From CAVQGZ01 sp963714455 (GTDB taxonomy: Bacteria; Actinomycetota; Actinomycetes; Jiangellales; Jiangellaceae): a stretch of DNA of 64,000 nt. A model generated the notes under the pieces. It was given only the letters and a program-made list of their open reading frames with translations, made no database searches and was not told the DNA's origin. Each line of letters opens with the position of its first letter. Position 1 is the stretch's first letter. Below, piece after piece: positions 8,480 to 16,715 of the stretch. The translations under genes and the position numbers were made by a program. The stretch lies in the NCBI GenBank assembly GCA_963714455.1, contig CAVQON010000006.1, positions 1 through 64,000 of the forward strand, written 5' to 3'.

Positions 8480-8875
8480 GTGGCTGAGCAGAAGCAACAG
8501 CGACGTGGTGGGACCTTGGGCTTCGTCATCGGGTTCGGCATCGCCATCCCGGCGACGATCTTCGCCCTCTCCAACCTCGAGTCGGCCACCGTCGAGTTCT
8601 TGGGCTGGCAGGCCGAGGTGCCCCTCTGGGCGGTGATCGGGCTGTCGCTGCTGGCCGGCGCGCTGATCGGCATCATCGTGCTGCTGGCCTGGCAGGCGCG
8701 CCGCAAGCACGGCAAGAAGAAGGTCGCCAAGCAGGCCGCGCGCGAGCAGAAGGCAGCGGAGAAGGACGCCCCTCCCGCCCTCGCCGACGCCGACTCCGCC
8801 GACACCCCTGCGCTCGAGGCGACCCGTACCGACGTGCCGACGAGCCCCGAGCCACCGGCCCCCCGCCAGCCCTGA
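8480..8875 (+). CDS. LapA-domain (DUF1049-like) membrane protein
   Basis: 131 residues starting at GTG 8480; AGGAGGAG at 8463-8470 spaces correctly for this start and not for the earlier GTG at 8471. Two transmembrane helices (about residues 15-32 and 48-66) flank SNLESATVEFLGWQAEVPLW, the conserved core of LapA-type proteins. A lysine-rich cytoplasmic segment (ARRKHGKKKVAKQAAREQK) and an acidic, proline-rich tail follow. In other bacteria LapA acts in envelope/lipopolysaccharide assembly; in actinobacteria its role is unknown. Confidence 0.75.
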   Translation: MAEQKQQRRGGTLGFVIGFGIAIPATIFALSNLESATVEFLGWQAEVPLWAVIGLSLLAGALIGIIVLLAWQARRKHGKKKVAKQAAREQKAAEKDAPPALADADSADTPALEATRTDVPTSPEPPAPRQP

Positions 8876-8945
8876 CCAGGGCACCGGCCCGGGTCGTCCA
8901 CGGCTACCCTGAGAGCATCACCCCGTGAGCTCTAGGGAGCCTGTC

Positions 8946-11048
8946 ATGAGCGCGTTCCCCGCCGTCCTGTTCGACGAGTCGCACAGCCAGGCATGGACGA
9001 TCCGCCCCGAGGTCGCGACGGCGATCAACCCCGTCAAGCCGGCCGACGCGTCCTACCGCATCGCGGCGGACAGCCTGCGCCGGCGCGGGCACACCGTCGC
9101 TGCCCACACCTCCGGCGCCCTGGACGACGAGGTGCTCGACGGGGTCGACGTGCTCGTGCTGGCCCACCCGTCCGAGGCGACCTGGGAGCGGGTCGTGCCC
9201 GGCGGGGTGCCCAAGCTGGACGCCGCCGAGCTGGACGCGATCGAGGGGTTCGTGCGCCGCGGGGGCGGCCTGGTGGTGCTCGGCGAGTGCGACCAGGACA
9301 AGTACGGCAACAACCTCAACGAGCTGCTGGGACGGTTCGGGCTGCACATCCGCACCACGACCGTGCTCGACCCCGTGAACCGGGCGCACGACGTCGACAC
9401 GTGGCTGCTCGCGCAGCCCGGTCCGCTGCCCGAGCACGACGACCTTCTCTCCGCCGTGTCACAGGTGTGCTTCTACCGCTCCGGCGTCGTCGAGGTCGCA
9501 CCCGACGTCGACCACGAGGTGTCGCTGCGGACCTCCTCGTCCGCCTCCACGCCCGACGCGCCGCTGATGGTGGCTGCCCCCGTCGACGCCGGTCGCGTGG
9601 TGGTGCTCGCCGACTCCGACCTGTTCGGCGACGACTCGATCAGCGAGCTCGACCAGGCGCGGCTCTGGTCCAACCTCGTCACCTGGGCGTGCGGGACGGC
9701 GAGCCCGACCGCGACCGAAGGTGCGGCCGCGCCAGCGAGCCCGCTGACCCACGACCCTGCCTGGGCGCAGCTCAAGGCCGCGGTCAGCGAGCTGCGCGAG
9801 ATGCAGGCCAAGGACGGCTCGATCGACGCGGCCGAGCACGACACCGCACGGGCCGCGGCCCTGGTCGCCGAGATCGACAGCGCCGTTGCCACGCTGGAGG
9901 GATTCGTCCCGCACGACGAGCCGTACCTGACGCAGATGCGCGCCGACCTGCGCGCTTGGGCCGAGCGCGGGTTCGGCGTCCCCGACTTTCTCGACTCGCT
10001 GCTGCTGTTCCGGCCCGAGCAGCACCGCGTGGACGGCTTGGAGCACCTCGTCGTCTTTCCGATGTACACCCAGAACGGCCACCCGAACCGGGTGATGGAG
10101 GCCGTCGCGCTGCGCGTCGTCTGGCCGAGCTGGCTGGCCGAGCTCGAGCGCACGCGCTACGACAACGCGGCGTTCGTCCCGGTGACGTTCCTCGACTTCA
10201 CCGCCGGGTACGACACCCACTCGGCCGTGCTGTTCCCGGAGACCGTCGCGGTGCGCGAGGTGCCCCGCTTCACCTGGGGCGCGATCTTCTGCGACCGCGA
10301 GGCCGCGCGGTTCCGCCGCGTCTGTGGGCAGGCCGTGTCGACGCTGCGCCTCGCGCTGCCGCCGGACGCGGCAAGGCTGCTGGCTGACCAGAACCTGGCC
10401 CAGGACACCTACGTGCTCTGGGACCTGGTCCACGACCGCACGCACAGCCACGGCGACCTGCCGTTCGACCCGTTCATGATCAAGCAGCGCATGCCGTACT
10501 GGATGTACGCGCTGGAAGAGCTGCGCTGCGACCTGACGGCGTTCAGCGAGGCCGTGCGACTGGAGGGCGACGGGGTACCCCACGGTGCGCTCGTGCAGTA
10601 CGCGGTGCTGTTCGACCGTCTCTTCCGGTTCCCCATCACCGGCGAGCGCGTGCGCAACTACGACGGGCTTGGCGGGCAGCTGCTGTTCGCCTACCTGCAC
10701 AAGAACGACGTGATCCGCTGGACCGACAACCGGCTCACCGTCGACTGGGCCGCTCTTCCCAGCGCGGTGGTGTCGCTCTACGACAAGGTCTCGACGCTCT
10801 ACCACGACGGCATCGACCGCTCGAAGGTGGCGCAGTGGCTCGCCGCCTACGAGCTGGTGTCGACGTACGTGCCGCCCAACCCGGCCTCGACGTGGGCCAA
10901 GGGAGTGCAGGCGCTGCCCATGGACGTGGAGCCGAAGGCGCTGGTCGACCTCGTGCTTGCAGACGAGTTCCCGCTGAACACGTTCTACGAGGCGCTGCGT
11001 CGCAAGCTCGCCGACACGGTCGCCGAGACCAGCGGGATCACGGCGTGA
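8946..11048 (+). CDS. DUF6421-family large protein of unknown function
   Basis: 700 residues from ATG 8946, chosen because AGGGAG lies 7 bases upstream. Residues about 1-240 look like a ThuA/DUF4350-type glutamine-amidotransferase-like domain (GVDVLVLAHPSEATWERVVP; RRGGGLVVLGECDQDKYGNN). A helical, coiled linker (about 280-330) follows. The C-terminal half is the DUF6421 core and contains H496-DRT-H500-S-H502, then E524-E525-L-R-C-D529, a pattern that could be a zinc site (inference). The next two genes overlap by the GTGA tetranucleotide, so the three are translationally coupled. Function is not known. Confidence 0.75.
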   Translation: MSAFPAVLFDESHSQAWTIRPEVATAINPVKPADASYRIAADSLRRRGHTVAAHTSGALDDEVLDGVDVLVLAHPSEATWERVVPGGVPKLDAAELDAIEGFVRRGGGLVVLGECDQDKYGNNLNELLGRFGLHIRTTTVLDPVNRAHDVDTWLLAQPGPLPEHDDLLSAVSQVCFYRSGVVEVAPDVDHEVSLRTSSSASTPDAPLMVAAPVDAGRVVVLADSDLFGDDSISELDQARLWSNLVTWACGTASPTATEGAAAPASPLTHDPAWAQLKAAVSELREMQAKDGSIDAAEHDTARAAALVAEIDSAVATLEGFVPHDEPYLTQMRADLRAWAERGFGVPDFLDSLLLFRPEQHRVDGLEHLVVFPMYTQNGHPNRVMEAVALRVVWPSWLAELERTRYDNAAFVPVTFLDFTAGYDTHSAVLFPETVAVREVPRFTWGAIFCDREAARFRRVCGQAVSTLRLALPPDAARLLADQNLAQDTYVLWDLVHDRTHSHGDLPFDPFMIKQRMPYWMYALEELRCDLTAFSEAVRLEGDGVPHGALVQYAVLFDRLFRFPITGERVRNYDGLGGQLLFAYLHKNDVIRWTDNRLTVDWAALPSAVVSLYDKVSTLYHDGIDRSKVAQWLAAYELVSTYVPPNPASTWAKGVQALPMDVEPKALVDLVLADEFPLNTFYEALRRKLADTVAETSGITA

Positions 11049-11761
11049 GTGCGCTGGACGGGGCCGTCGTGGCCGTCGCCGGGGCCGGCGGCGGCGCGGG
11101 CGCGGCCGTGGCGAGGCGACTGGCCAAGGCCGGTGCGTTCGTCGCGGTCGCCGATGCCGAAGCGGCCAAGGCCCAGCGTGTCGCCGATGACGTCGTCGCG
11201 GCCGGCGGGAGGGCCGAGGCCGTCGTGTCTGACCTGGGTGACTTTCATGCCGTACGAGCGTGGGCGGACGAGCTGACGGCTCGCCACGGACGGGTCGACG
11301 GCCTGGTGCACCTCGTCGGCGGCTGGCGCGGCGGGACGCCGCTGGCCCGGGCCGGCCTCGACGACTGGGAGGCGCTCGAGCCGCCGCTCGTGCGCACGGT
11401 GGCGCGCACCGCGCAGGCGTTCCATGACGCGCTGCTCGCCTCGCCAGCAGGCCGCTTCGCGCTGGTGTCGTCGCGCGAGGCGACCAAGCCGACCCAGACC
11501 AACGCCGGCTACGCCGCCGCGAAGGCTGCTGCCGAGACGTGGACCCTGGCACTCGCTGACGCCTTCAGCAACTCCTCTGCCGCTGCAAGCATCATCGTGG
11601 TCAAGGCACTGCTGACACCGGCGATGCGCGAGGACAAGCCGGACGCCGCCTTCGCCGGCTTCACACCGGTGGCCGACCTCGCCGACACCATCGCCGGTCT
11701 GTGGGACTCCCCGGCCGACGCCGTGAACGGCACCCGCATATGGATGACGGAGAAACCGTGA
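11045..11761 (+). CDS. Atypical SDR-family oxidoreductase
   Basis: 238 residues; the GTG start at 11045 overlaps the upstream stop as GTGA. It has the cofactor motif VAVAGAGGGAGAAVARRLA and an active-site region LVSSREATKPTQTNAGYAAAKA with Ser and Tyr-x3-Lys (YAAAK). The substrate region is short. Its coupling on both sides to the DUF6421 protein and threonine aldolase implies one pathway; known chemistry of SDRs would allow oxidation of a beta-hydroxy group, as needed next to an aldolase, but this is inference. Confidence 0.8.
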   Translation: MSALDGAVVAVAGAGGGAGAAVARRLAKAGAFVAVADAEAAKAQRVADDVVAAGGRAEAVVSDLGDFHAVRAWADELTARHGRVDGLVHLVGGWRGGTPLARAGLDDWEALEPPLVRTVARTAQAFHDALLASPAGRFALVSSREATKPTQTNAGYAAAKAAAETWTLALADAFSNSSAAASIIVVKALLTPAMREDKPDAAFAGFTPVADLADTIAGLWDSPADAVNGTRIWMTEKP

Positions 11762-12816
11762 GCACACCGCACCGCCTGCACGACGTGAGCGTCCGCGGGT
11801 TCGCCAGCGACAACTACGCCGGCGTGCACCCGGAGGTGCTCGCCGCGCTGGCCGACGCCAACGAGGGCCACCAGGTGGCCTACGGCGAGGACGACTACAC
11901 GGCCCGGCTCCAGCAGGTGATGCGCGGCCACTTCGGGGAGCAGGCGCAGACCTACCCGGTGTTCAACGGCACCGGGGCGAACGTGGTGGCGCTGCAGGCG
12001 CTCACCGCCCGGTGGGAGGCGATCGTCTGCGCCGAGACGGCGCACATCAACGCCGACGAGGGCGGGGCGCCGGAGACGATGGCCGGGCTCAAGCTGCTCA
12101 CCGTGCCCACACCGGACGGCAAGCTCACCCCCGAGCTCGTCGACCGACAGGCGTGGGGCTTCGGCGACGAGCACCGCGCGCAGCCGGCGGTCGTGTCGAT
12201 CACCCAGACCACCGAGCTCGGCACGCGCTACACCCCCGACGAGATCGCGGCCCTGGCCGACCACGTCCACGAGCTGGGCATGCGGCTGCACCTCGACGGC
12301 GCCCGCATCTCCAACGCCGCCGCCGGGCTGGGGGTGCCCTTGCGGGCGTTCACGACCGACGTCGGCGTCGACGTCCTGTCGTTCGGTGGCACCAAGAACG
12401 GTCTGCTGGCCGCCGAGGCCGTCGTCGTTCTCGACCCCGACGCCGTGACCGGCGTGCAGTACCTGCGCAAGACGTCGATGCAGCTGGCGTCCAAGATGCG
12501 CTTCTTCTCCGCACAGCTTCTCGCCCTGCTCGACTCCGACCTGTGGCTGCGCAGCGCGTCGCACGCGAACGCCATGGCGCAGCGACTCGAGGCGGCGGTG
12601 CGCGCGGTACCGGGCGTGCAGGTGACCCAGCCGGTGCAGGCCAACGCCGTGTTCGCCGTGCTGCCCCCCGACGTGACCGAGCGGCTGCAGAAGCGGTTCC
12701 GCTTCTACACCTGGGACACCCACAGCGGTGAGGTGCGGTGGATGTGCGCCTTCGACACGACGGAGGACGACATCGACACGTTCGCCGCCGCCATCGCGGA
12801 GGAGATGTCGGTCTGA
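11758..12816 (+). CDS. ltaE: Low-specificity L-threonine aldolase
   Basis: 352 residues from GTG 11758, which overlaps the SDR stop codon (GTGA). It is a fold-type I PLP enzyme that splits L-threonine/allo-threonine or related beta-hydroxy amino acids into glycine and an aldehyde. Motifs: FASDNYAGVHPEVL at the N-terminus, HLDGARISNAA (Asp to the pyridine nitrogen) and LSFGGTKNGLLAAEA with the Schiff-base lysine. It is the last gene of the DUF6421-SDR-aldolase unit; the lipoprotein gene follows after 8 bases. Confidence 0.9.
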   Translation: MSTPHRLHDVSVRGFASDNYAGVHPEVLAALADANEGHQVAYGEDDYTARLQQVMRGHFGEQAQTYPVFNGTGANVVALQALTARWEAIVCAETAHINADEGGAPETMAGLKLLTVPTPDGKLTPELVDRQAWGFGDEHRAQPAVVSITQTTELGTRYTPDEIAALADHVHELGMRLHLDGARISNAAAGLGVPLRAFTTDVGVDVLSFGGTKNGLLAAEAVVVLDPDAVTGVQYLRKTSMQLASKMRFFSAQLLALLDSDLWLRSASHANAMAQRLEAAVRAVPGVQVTQPVQANAVFAVLPPDVTERLQKRFRFYTWDTHSGEVRWMCAFDTTEDDIDTFAAAIAEEMSV

Positions 12817-12824
12817 GACCCGTC

Positions 12825-13553
12825 GTGACGCGTCCGCTCCTGCGCTCGCTGGCCGTTGCCGTGGCCGTGGCGCCGGCGTTGGCAGGCTGCGGCACCGACC
12901 TGCTGCCCGGCCTCAGCGGCTCGGGAACCGTGGTGGAGTCCAGCGTCGAGGTCGACGAGATCACCGCACTGACGGCCGGTTCCGCGTTCGACGTGACCCT
13001 GCAGATCGGGGACGCCCCGGCGGTGGTGCTGCGCGCCGACGACAACGTGCTCGACCTCATCAGCGTGACGCAGCAAGGTGGCGAGCTCGGGCTCGGTGTG
13101 GACGCCGCGGTGGGGGACGTCACGCTCGAGGCTCAGGTGACGGTCGACCCCGCGACCCTGACCCGCGTCGAGCTGGACGGGGCCGCGACACTGACCGGGA
13201 CCGAGACGCTGGAGGCCCCCGCGCTCACGCTGAGCACCCTGGGCGCGTCGCGTGCCTTCGTCGTGCTCGACGTCGCCGAGCTGGACGTGACCGCCGCCGG
13301 CGCCAGCGTCGTCAACGCCTCGGGGACGGTCGACGCCCTGACCGCCGTGGCCGATGGGGCGTCGACGCTGCGCCTCGACCAGCTCACCGCCCGCACAGCC
13401 GACGTGCGCGCCGCCGGGTCGAGCACGGTGGAGGTGCTGGTGAGCGAGCGGCTCGACGCGCAGGCCGACGGCGCGTCCACGATCGGCTACGCCGGCGACC
13501 CGGCCGTTGTCGAGCGCAGCACGAGCGGGGCGTCGTCCGTCGTCCCGCGCTGA
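12825..13553 (+). CDS. DUF2807 (head-GIN) lipoprotein
   Basis: 242 residues from GTG 12825, with a signal peptide ending in the lipobox LAGC at about residues 21-24, so it is predicted to be anchored to the outer face of the membrane. The rest is a repetitive right-handed beta structure with many T/V/A/D steps (VRAAGSSTVEVLVSERLDAQ), typical of DUF2807 auto-transporter-like adhesin domains. It follows the aldolase by 8 bases but is probably a separate function. Confidence 0.8.
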   Translation: MTRPLLRSLAVAVAVAPALAGCGTDLLPGLSGSGTVVESSVEVDEITALTAGSAFDVTLQIGDAPAVVLRADDNVLDLISVTQQGGELGLGVDAAVGDVTLEAQVTVDPATLTRVELDGAATLTGTETLEAPALTLSTLGASRAFVVLDVAELDVTAAGASVVNASGTVDALTAVADGASTLRLDQLTARTADVRAAGSSTVEVLVSERLDAQADGASTIGYAGDPAVVERSTSGASSVVPR

Positions 13554-13646
13554 CGAGCGCGGACACCGAGTGTGATGGAGCGAACTCTGCGCCAACCTGG
13601 CCTGGGGTCGGCGCCCGGTAGGCCAGACTGACCCCCGGAGGTACAC

Positions 13647-14666
13647 ATGACGACCGAGCACACCGAGCACACCGACCATTCCGGCGAGCGCACCGTCGAC
13701 GTCGAGACGGTGATGGACCTGGCCGACATCATCTCGTCGCTGCAAGACCTCTCTGCCGAAGAGCTCGTGCTGCGCGGCATGTCGGTCGAGGGCACGTGGG
13801 ACGAGGTGGACGACCCGGTGCTGCTCGGGCCGGACGGGCGCCCCGTGGACACGTGGCGGGAGGGCTACCCCTACGACGAGCGGATGAGCCGCCGCGAGTA
13901 CGAGTACACCAAGCGCCTGCTGCAGATCGAGCTGCTCAAGATGCAGACGTGGGTGAAAGAGACCGGCCAGCGCATCGTCATCGTGTTCGAGGGACGCGAC
14001 GCCGCCGGCAAGGGCGGCACCATCAAACGCTTCATGGAGCACCTCAACCCACGCGGGGCCACCGTGGTCGCCCTCGTCAAGCCGGACGAGCGCGAGAAGG
14101 GCCAGTGGTACTTCCAGCGCTACATCAACCACCTGCCGACCGACGGCGAGATCGTGCTGTTCGACCGCTCCTGGTACAACCGCGCGGTCGTCGAGCGGGT
14201 GATGGGCTTCTGCAGCCAGCACCAGTACGAGGAGTTCATGCGCCAGGCGCCGGACTTCGAGCGGATGCTGGTGCGCGACGGCATCACGTTGATCAAGTTC
14301 TGGTTCTCCGTCTCGCGGCGCGAGCAGATAGCCCGGTTCACGATCCGGCGGATCGACCCCGTGCGGCAGTGGAAGCTCTCTCCGATGGACCTGGCCTCGC
14401 TCGACCGGTGGGACACCTACACCGACGCCAAAGAGGCGATGTTCTACTACACCGACACCGACTGGGCCCCGTGGACGGTGGTGCGCAGCAACGACAAGAA
14501 GCGTGGGCGCATCGAGGCCATGCGCTTCTTGCTCGACCAGCTGCCCTACGACGAGAAGGACGACTCGGTCGTCGGCATCCCCGACCCGCACATCGTCGGG
14601 CCGCCGCATGCCATCTACGAGTCCGGTGAGGCCACCGGCCGCACCTTCCCGGCCCTGGGCGACTGA
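13647..14666 (+). CDS. ppk2: Polyphosphate kinase 2
   Basis: 339 residues. PPK2 enzymes use polyphosphate to phosphorylate nucleoside (di)phosphates or the reverse. Walker A is FEGRDAAGKGG (K122), Walker B/lid-Asp is VLFDRSWYNR (D173), and TIRRIDPVRQWKLSPMDLAS plus RWDTYTDAKEAMF are family hallmarks. Length fits a one-domain class I PPK2. CCGGAGG lies 8 bases before the ATG. The N-terminal 80 residues are acidic and variable. Upstream a short inverted repeat (13597-13603/13620-13626) could end the lipoprotein transcript. Confidence 0.93.
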   Translation: MTTEHTEHTDHSGERTVDVETVMDLADIISSLQDLSAEELVLRGMSVEGTWDEVDDPVLLGPDGRPVDTWREGYPYDERMSRREYEYTKRLLQIELLKMQTWVKETGQRIVIVFEGRDAAGKGGTIKRFMEHLNPRGATVVALVKPDEREKGQWYFQRYINHLPTDGEIVLFDRSWYNRAVVERVMGFCSQHQYEEFMRQAPDFERMLVRDGITLIKFWFSVSRREQIARFTIRRIDPVRQWKLSPMDLASLDRWDTYTDAKEAMFYYTDTDWAPWTVVRSNDKKRGRIEAMRFLLDQLPYDEKDDSVVGIPDPHIVGPPHAIYESGEATGRTFPALGD

Positions 14667-14720
14667 GCCCGAACCGCGGCACACCCGTGCGAATCCGCCC
14701 CGGTGGGTAGCGTTCGAACG

Positions 14721-15440
14721 GTGACCGTCGACTTCTCCGACCTGCGAGCCGCGTTCGTCAACTGCACGCTCAAGCCGTCCCCCGACGTCTCGAACACCGC
14801 GGGCCTCATGCACGTGAGCGCCTCGATCATGCGGGCCCAGGGCGTCACCGTGGACGAGATCCGCGCCGTCGACCACGTCCTCGCGCCCGGCGTCTACGCC
14901 GACATGACCGACCCCGCCGTGGGGTCGGCGGCCGACGTCGACGACTGGCCGGCCCTGTGGCCGCGCATCCGCGACGCCGACGTGCTGGTTCTCGGTACGC
15001 CCATCTGGCTCGGGGACAAGTCGAGCGTGTGCACGCGGGTGATCGAACGGCTCTACGCGATGTCCGGCGAGCTGAACGACGCCGGCCAGTCAGGCTTCTA
15101 CGGACGGGTGGGCGGGGTCGTCGTGACCGGCAACGAGGACGGCGTCAAGCACGTCGCCATGAACGTCCTCTACTCGCTGCAGCACCTGGGCTACACGATC
15201 CCCCCGCAGTCCGACACCGGATGGATCGGCGACGTCGGGCCCGGCCCGTCCTACCTCGACGAGGGGTCGGGCGGGCCGCAGAACGACTTCACCCAGCGCA
15301 ACACCACCTTCATGACGTGGAACCTCATGCACGTGGCCGCGATGCTGAAGCGGTCCGGTGGCATCCCGGCCTGGGGCAACGTGCGGCCGGCCTGGGACGA
15401 CGGCGAGCGCTTCGACCACCCCAACCCCGAGTACCGCTGA
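14721..15440 (+). CDS. Flavodoxin-like NAD(P)H-dependent oxidoreductase
   Basis: 239 residues from GTG 14721 (a GTG at 14703 would add six residues). It resembles flavodoxin/NADPH-dependent FMN reductase folds: VNCTLKPSPDVSNTAGLMHV (phosphate-binding region), DVLVLGTPIWLGDKSSVCTR and KVGGVVVTGNEDG-like text around residue 140. Such proteins bind FMN and reduce quinones or other small molecules. It sits 10 bases upstream of pimB, probably in one transcript, without an obvious functional link. Confidence 0.8.
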   Translation: MTVDFSDLRAAFVNCTLKPSPDVSNTAGLMHVSASIMRAQGVTVDEIRAVDHVLAPGVYADMTDPAVGSAADVDDWPALWPRIRDADVLVLGTPIWLGDKSSVCTRVIERLYAMSGELNDAGQSGFYGRVGGVVVTGNEDGVKHVAMNVLYSLQHLGYTIPPQSDTGWIGDVGPGPSYLDEGSGGPQNDFTQRNTTFMTWNLMHVAAMLKRSGGIPAWGNVRPAWDDGERFDHPNPEYR

Positions 15441-15450
15441 GCGTGCGACC

Positions 15451-16578
15451 GTGACGCGCACGCTGGTCGTCACCAACGACTTCCCGCCCCGTCCCGGGGG
15501 CATCCAGACGTTCGTCCACGAGCTGGTGCGCCGGCTCCCGGCAGACGACGTGCTGGTGTACGCGTCACGCTTCCGCGGCTGGGAGGCCTTCGACGACGAG
15601 CAGCCGTTCGAGGTGGTGCGTGACGACACCTCGGTGCTCCTGCCCACCCCGAACGTGCGCCGACGCGCCGTCGACCTGGCCCGCGGCCACCGCGCTGACG
15701 CGGTGCTCTTCGGAGCGGCAGCGCCCCTCGGTCTGATGGCCCCCGCCTTGGCGAAGGCCGGGGTCGCGCGCTCGGTGGGCCTCACCCACGGTCACGAGGC
15801 CGGCTGGGCCGGCTACCCGGGCACCCGCCAGGTGCTGCGCCGCGTCGGCGACGGCCTCGACGCCCTCACCTACCTCGGCGAGTACACCCGCGCACGCATC
15901 GCCGGGGTGCTCGGCCCGGACGCGGCAGCACGGATGGTGCAGCTCGCCCCGGGAGTCGACACGACCGTCTTCCACCCCGAGGTCGGCGGGGCGCGGGTGC
16001 GCGCCGGGCTCGGCCTGACGGACCGCCCGGTCGTCGTCTGCGTCTCCCGCCTCATGCCGCGCAAGGGCCAGGACGTGCTGATCAAGGCGTTGCCGCGGAT
16101 CAGGGCGCAGGTGCCCGACGCCGCCCTCCTGCTCGTCGGTGGGGGTCCGCAGCGGGACCCGCTGCGCACGCTCGCCGAGCGCATGTCGATGACCGACCAC
16201 GTCGTGATCACCGGGTCGGTGCCCTACGCGACGCTGCCCGCGCACTACGCCGCCGGGGACGTGTTCGCGATGCCGTGCCGCACCCGCCACCTGGGCCTGG
16301 ACGTCGAAGGTCTCGGCATCGTCTACCTCGAGGCGTCCGCGGTCGGGCTGCCGGTGGTCGCGGGGCGCTCCGGCGGGGCGCCCGACGCCGTTCGCGAGGG
16401 CGAGACCGGTGACCTCGTGGACGGCGAGGACGTCGCGGAGGTCGCCGACACCGTCGCCGCACTGCTCCTCGACCGCGAGCGGGCACACCGCTACGGCGCG
16501 GCCGGGCGGGAATGGGTGGCGCGCGACTGGACGTGGGACGGCTCCGCCGACCGTCTGCAGCGACTTCTCACCCCGTAG
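15451..16578 (+). CDS. pimB: GDP-mannose-dependent phosphatidylinositol-monomannoside mannosyltransferase
   Basis: 375 residues from GTG 15451, a GT4 (GT-B fold) glycosyltransferase matching mycobacterial PimB' nearly end to end: VTNDFPPRPGGIQTFVHELV at the start, FGAAAPLGLMAPALAKAG, then VSRLMPRKGQDVLIKALPRI and the donor-binding DVEGLGIVYLEASAVGLPVV. It adds the second mannose to the inositol of the lipid anchor at the cytoplasmic face, an early step of PIM/lipomannan synthesis. Presence supports an actinobacterial PIM-containing envelope. Confidence 0.92.
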   Translation: MTRTLVVTNDFPPRPGGIQTFVHELVRRLPADDVLVYASRFRGWEAFDDEQPFEVVRDDTSVLLPTPNVRRRAVDLARGHRADAVLFGAAAPLGLMAPALAKAGVARSVGLTHGHEAGWAGYPGTRQVLRRVGDGLDALTYLGEYTRARIAGVLGPDAAARMVQLAPGVDTTVFHPEVGGARVRAGLGLTDRPVVVCVSRLMPRKGQDVLIKALPRIRAQVPDAALLLVGGGPQRDPLRTLAERMSMTDHVVITGSVPYATLPAHYAAGDVFAMPCRTRHLGLDVEGLGIVYLEASAVGLPVVAGRSGGAPDAVREGETGDLVDGEDVAEVADTVAALLLDRERAHRYGAAGREWVARDWTWDGSADRLQRLLTP

Positions 16579-16633
16579 GGCGCGGCCACGCTGAATCGGT
16601 AGAAACGCCTTGTGACATTGGGCACTTGCGAAA

Positions 16634-16673
16634 GTTACCGATGAGTAGGACCATCTAGTTACCGGCGAGTAAC
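16634..16673. promoter_or_regulatory. Tandem palindromic operator before acyl-CoA dehydrogenase
   Basis: Two copies of a 16-base imperfect palindrome lie 24 bases apart: GTTACCGATGAGTAGG (16634-16649) and GTTACCGGCGAGTAAC (16658-16673). The second has perfect GTTAC/GTAAC arms. Their position 43-82 bases before the ATG suits a repressor of the TetR type, which commonly controls fatty-acid genes. A CRP-like half site (TGTGA, 16611-16615) lies just upstream. The regulator itself is not in the window. Confidence 0.5.
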
Positions 16674-16715
16674 CCCGGCACGCCTGGTGCGTGCCCGAAA
16701 GACGGAGGAGTCATC

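Noticed and set aside
9459..11552. Long open frame on the minus strand opposite the DUF6421 gene
   Set aside because: It is a high-GC shadow with low-complexity Arg/His/Gly composition and no family resemblance; the plus-strand gene has ribosome site and domains.
12705..14876. 723-residue minus-strand open frame opposite lipoprotein and ppk2
   Set aside because: Antisense shadow; both plus-strand genes show conserved motifs and normal starts.
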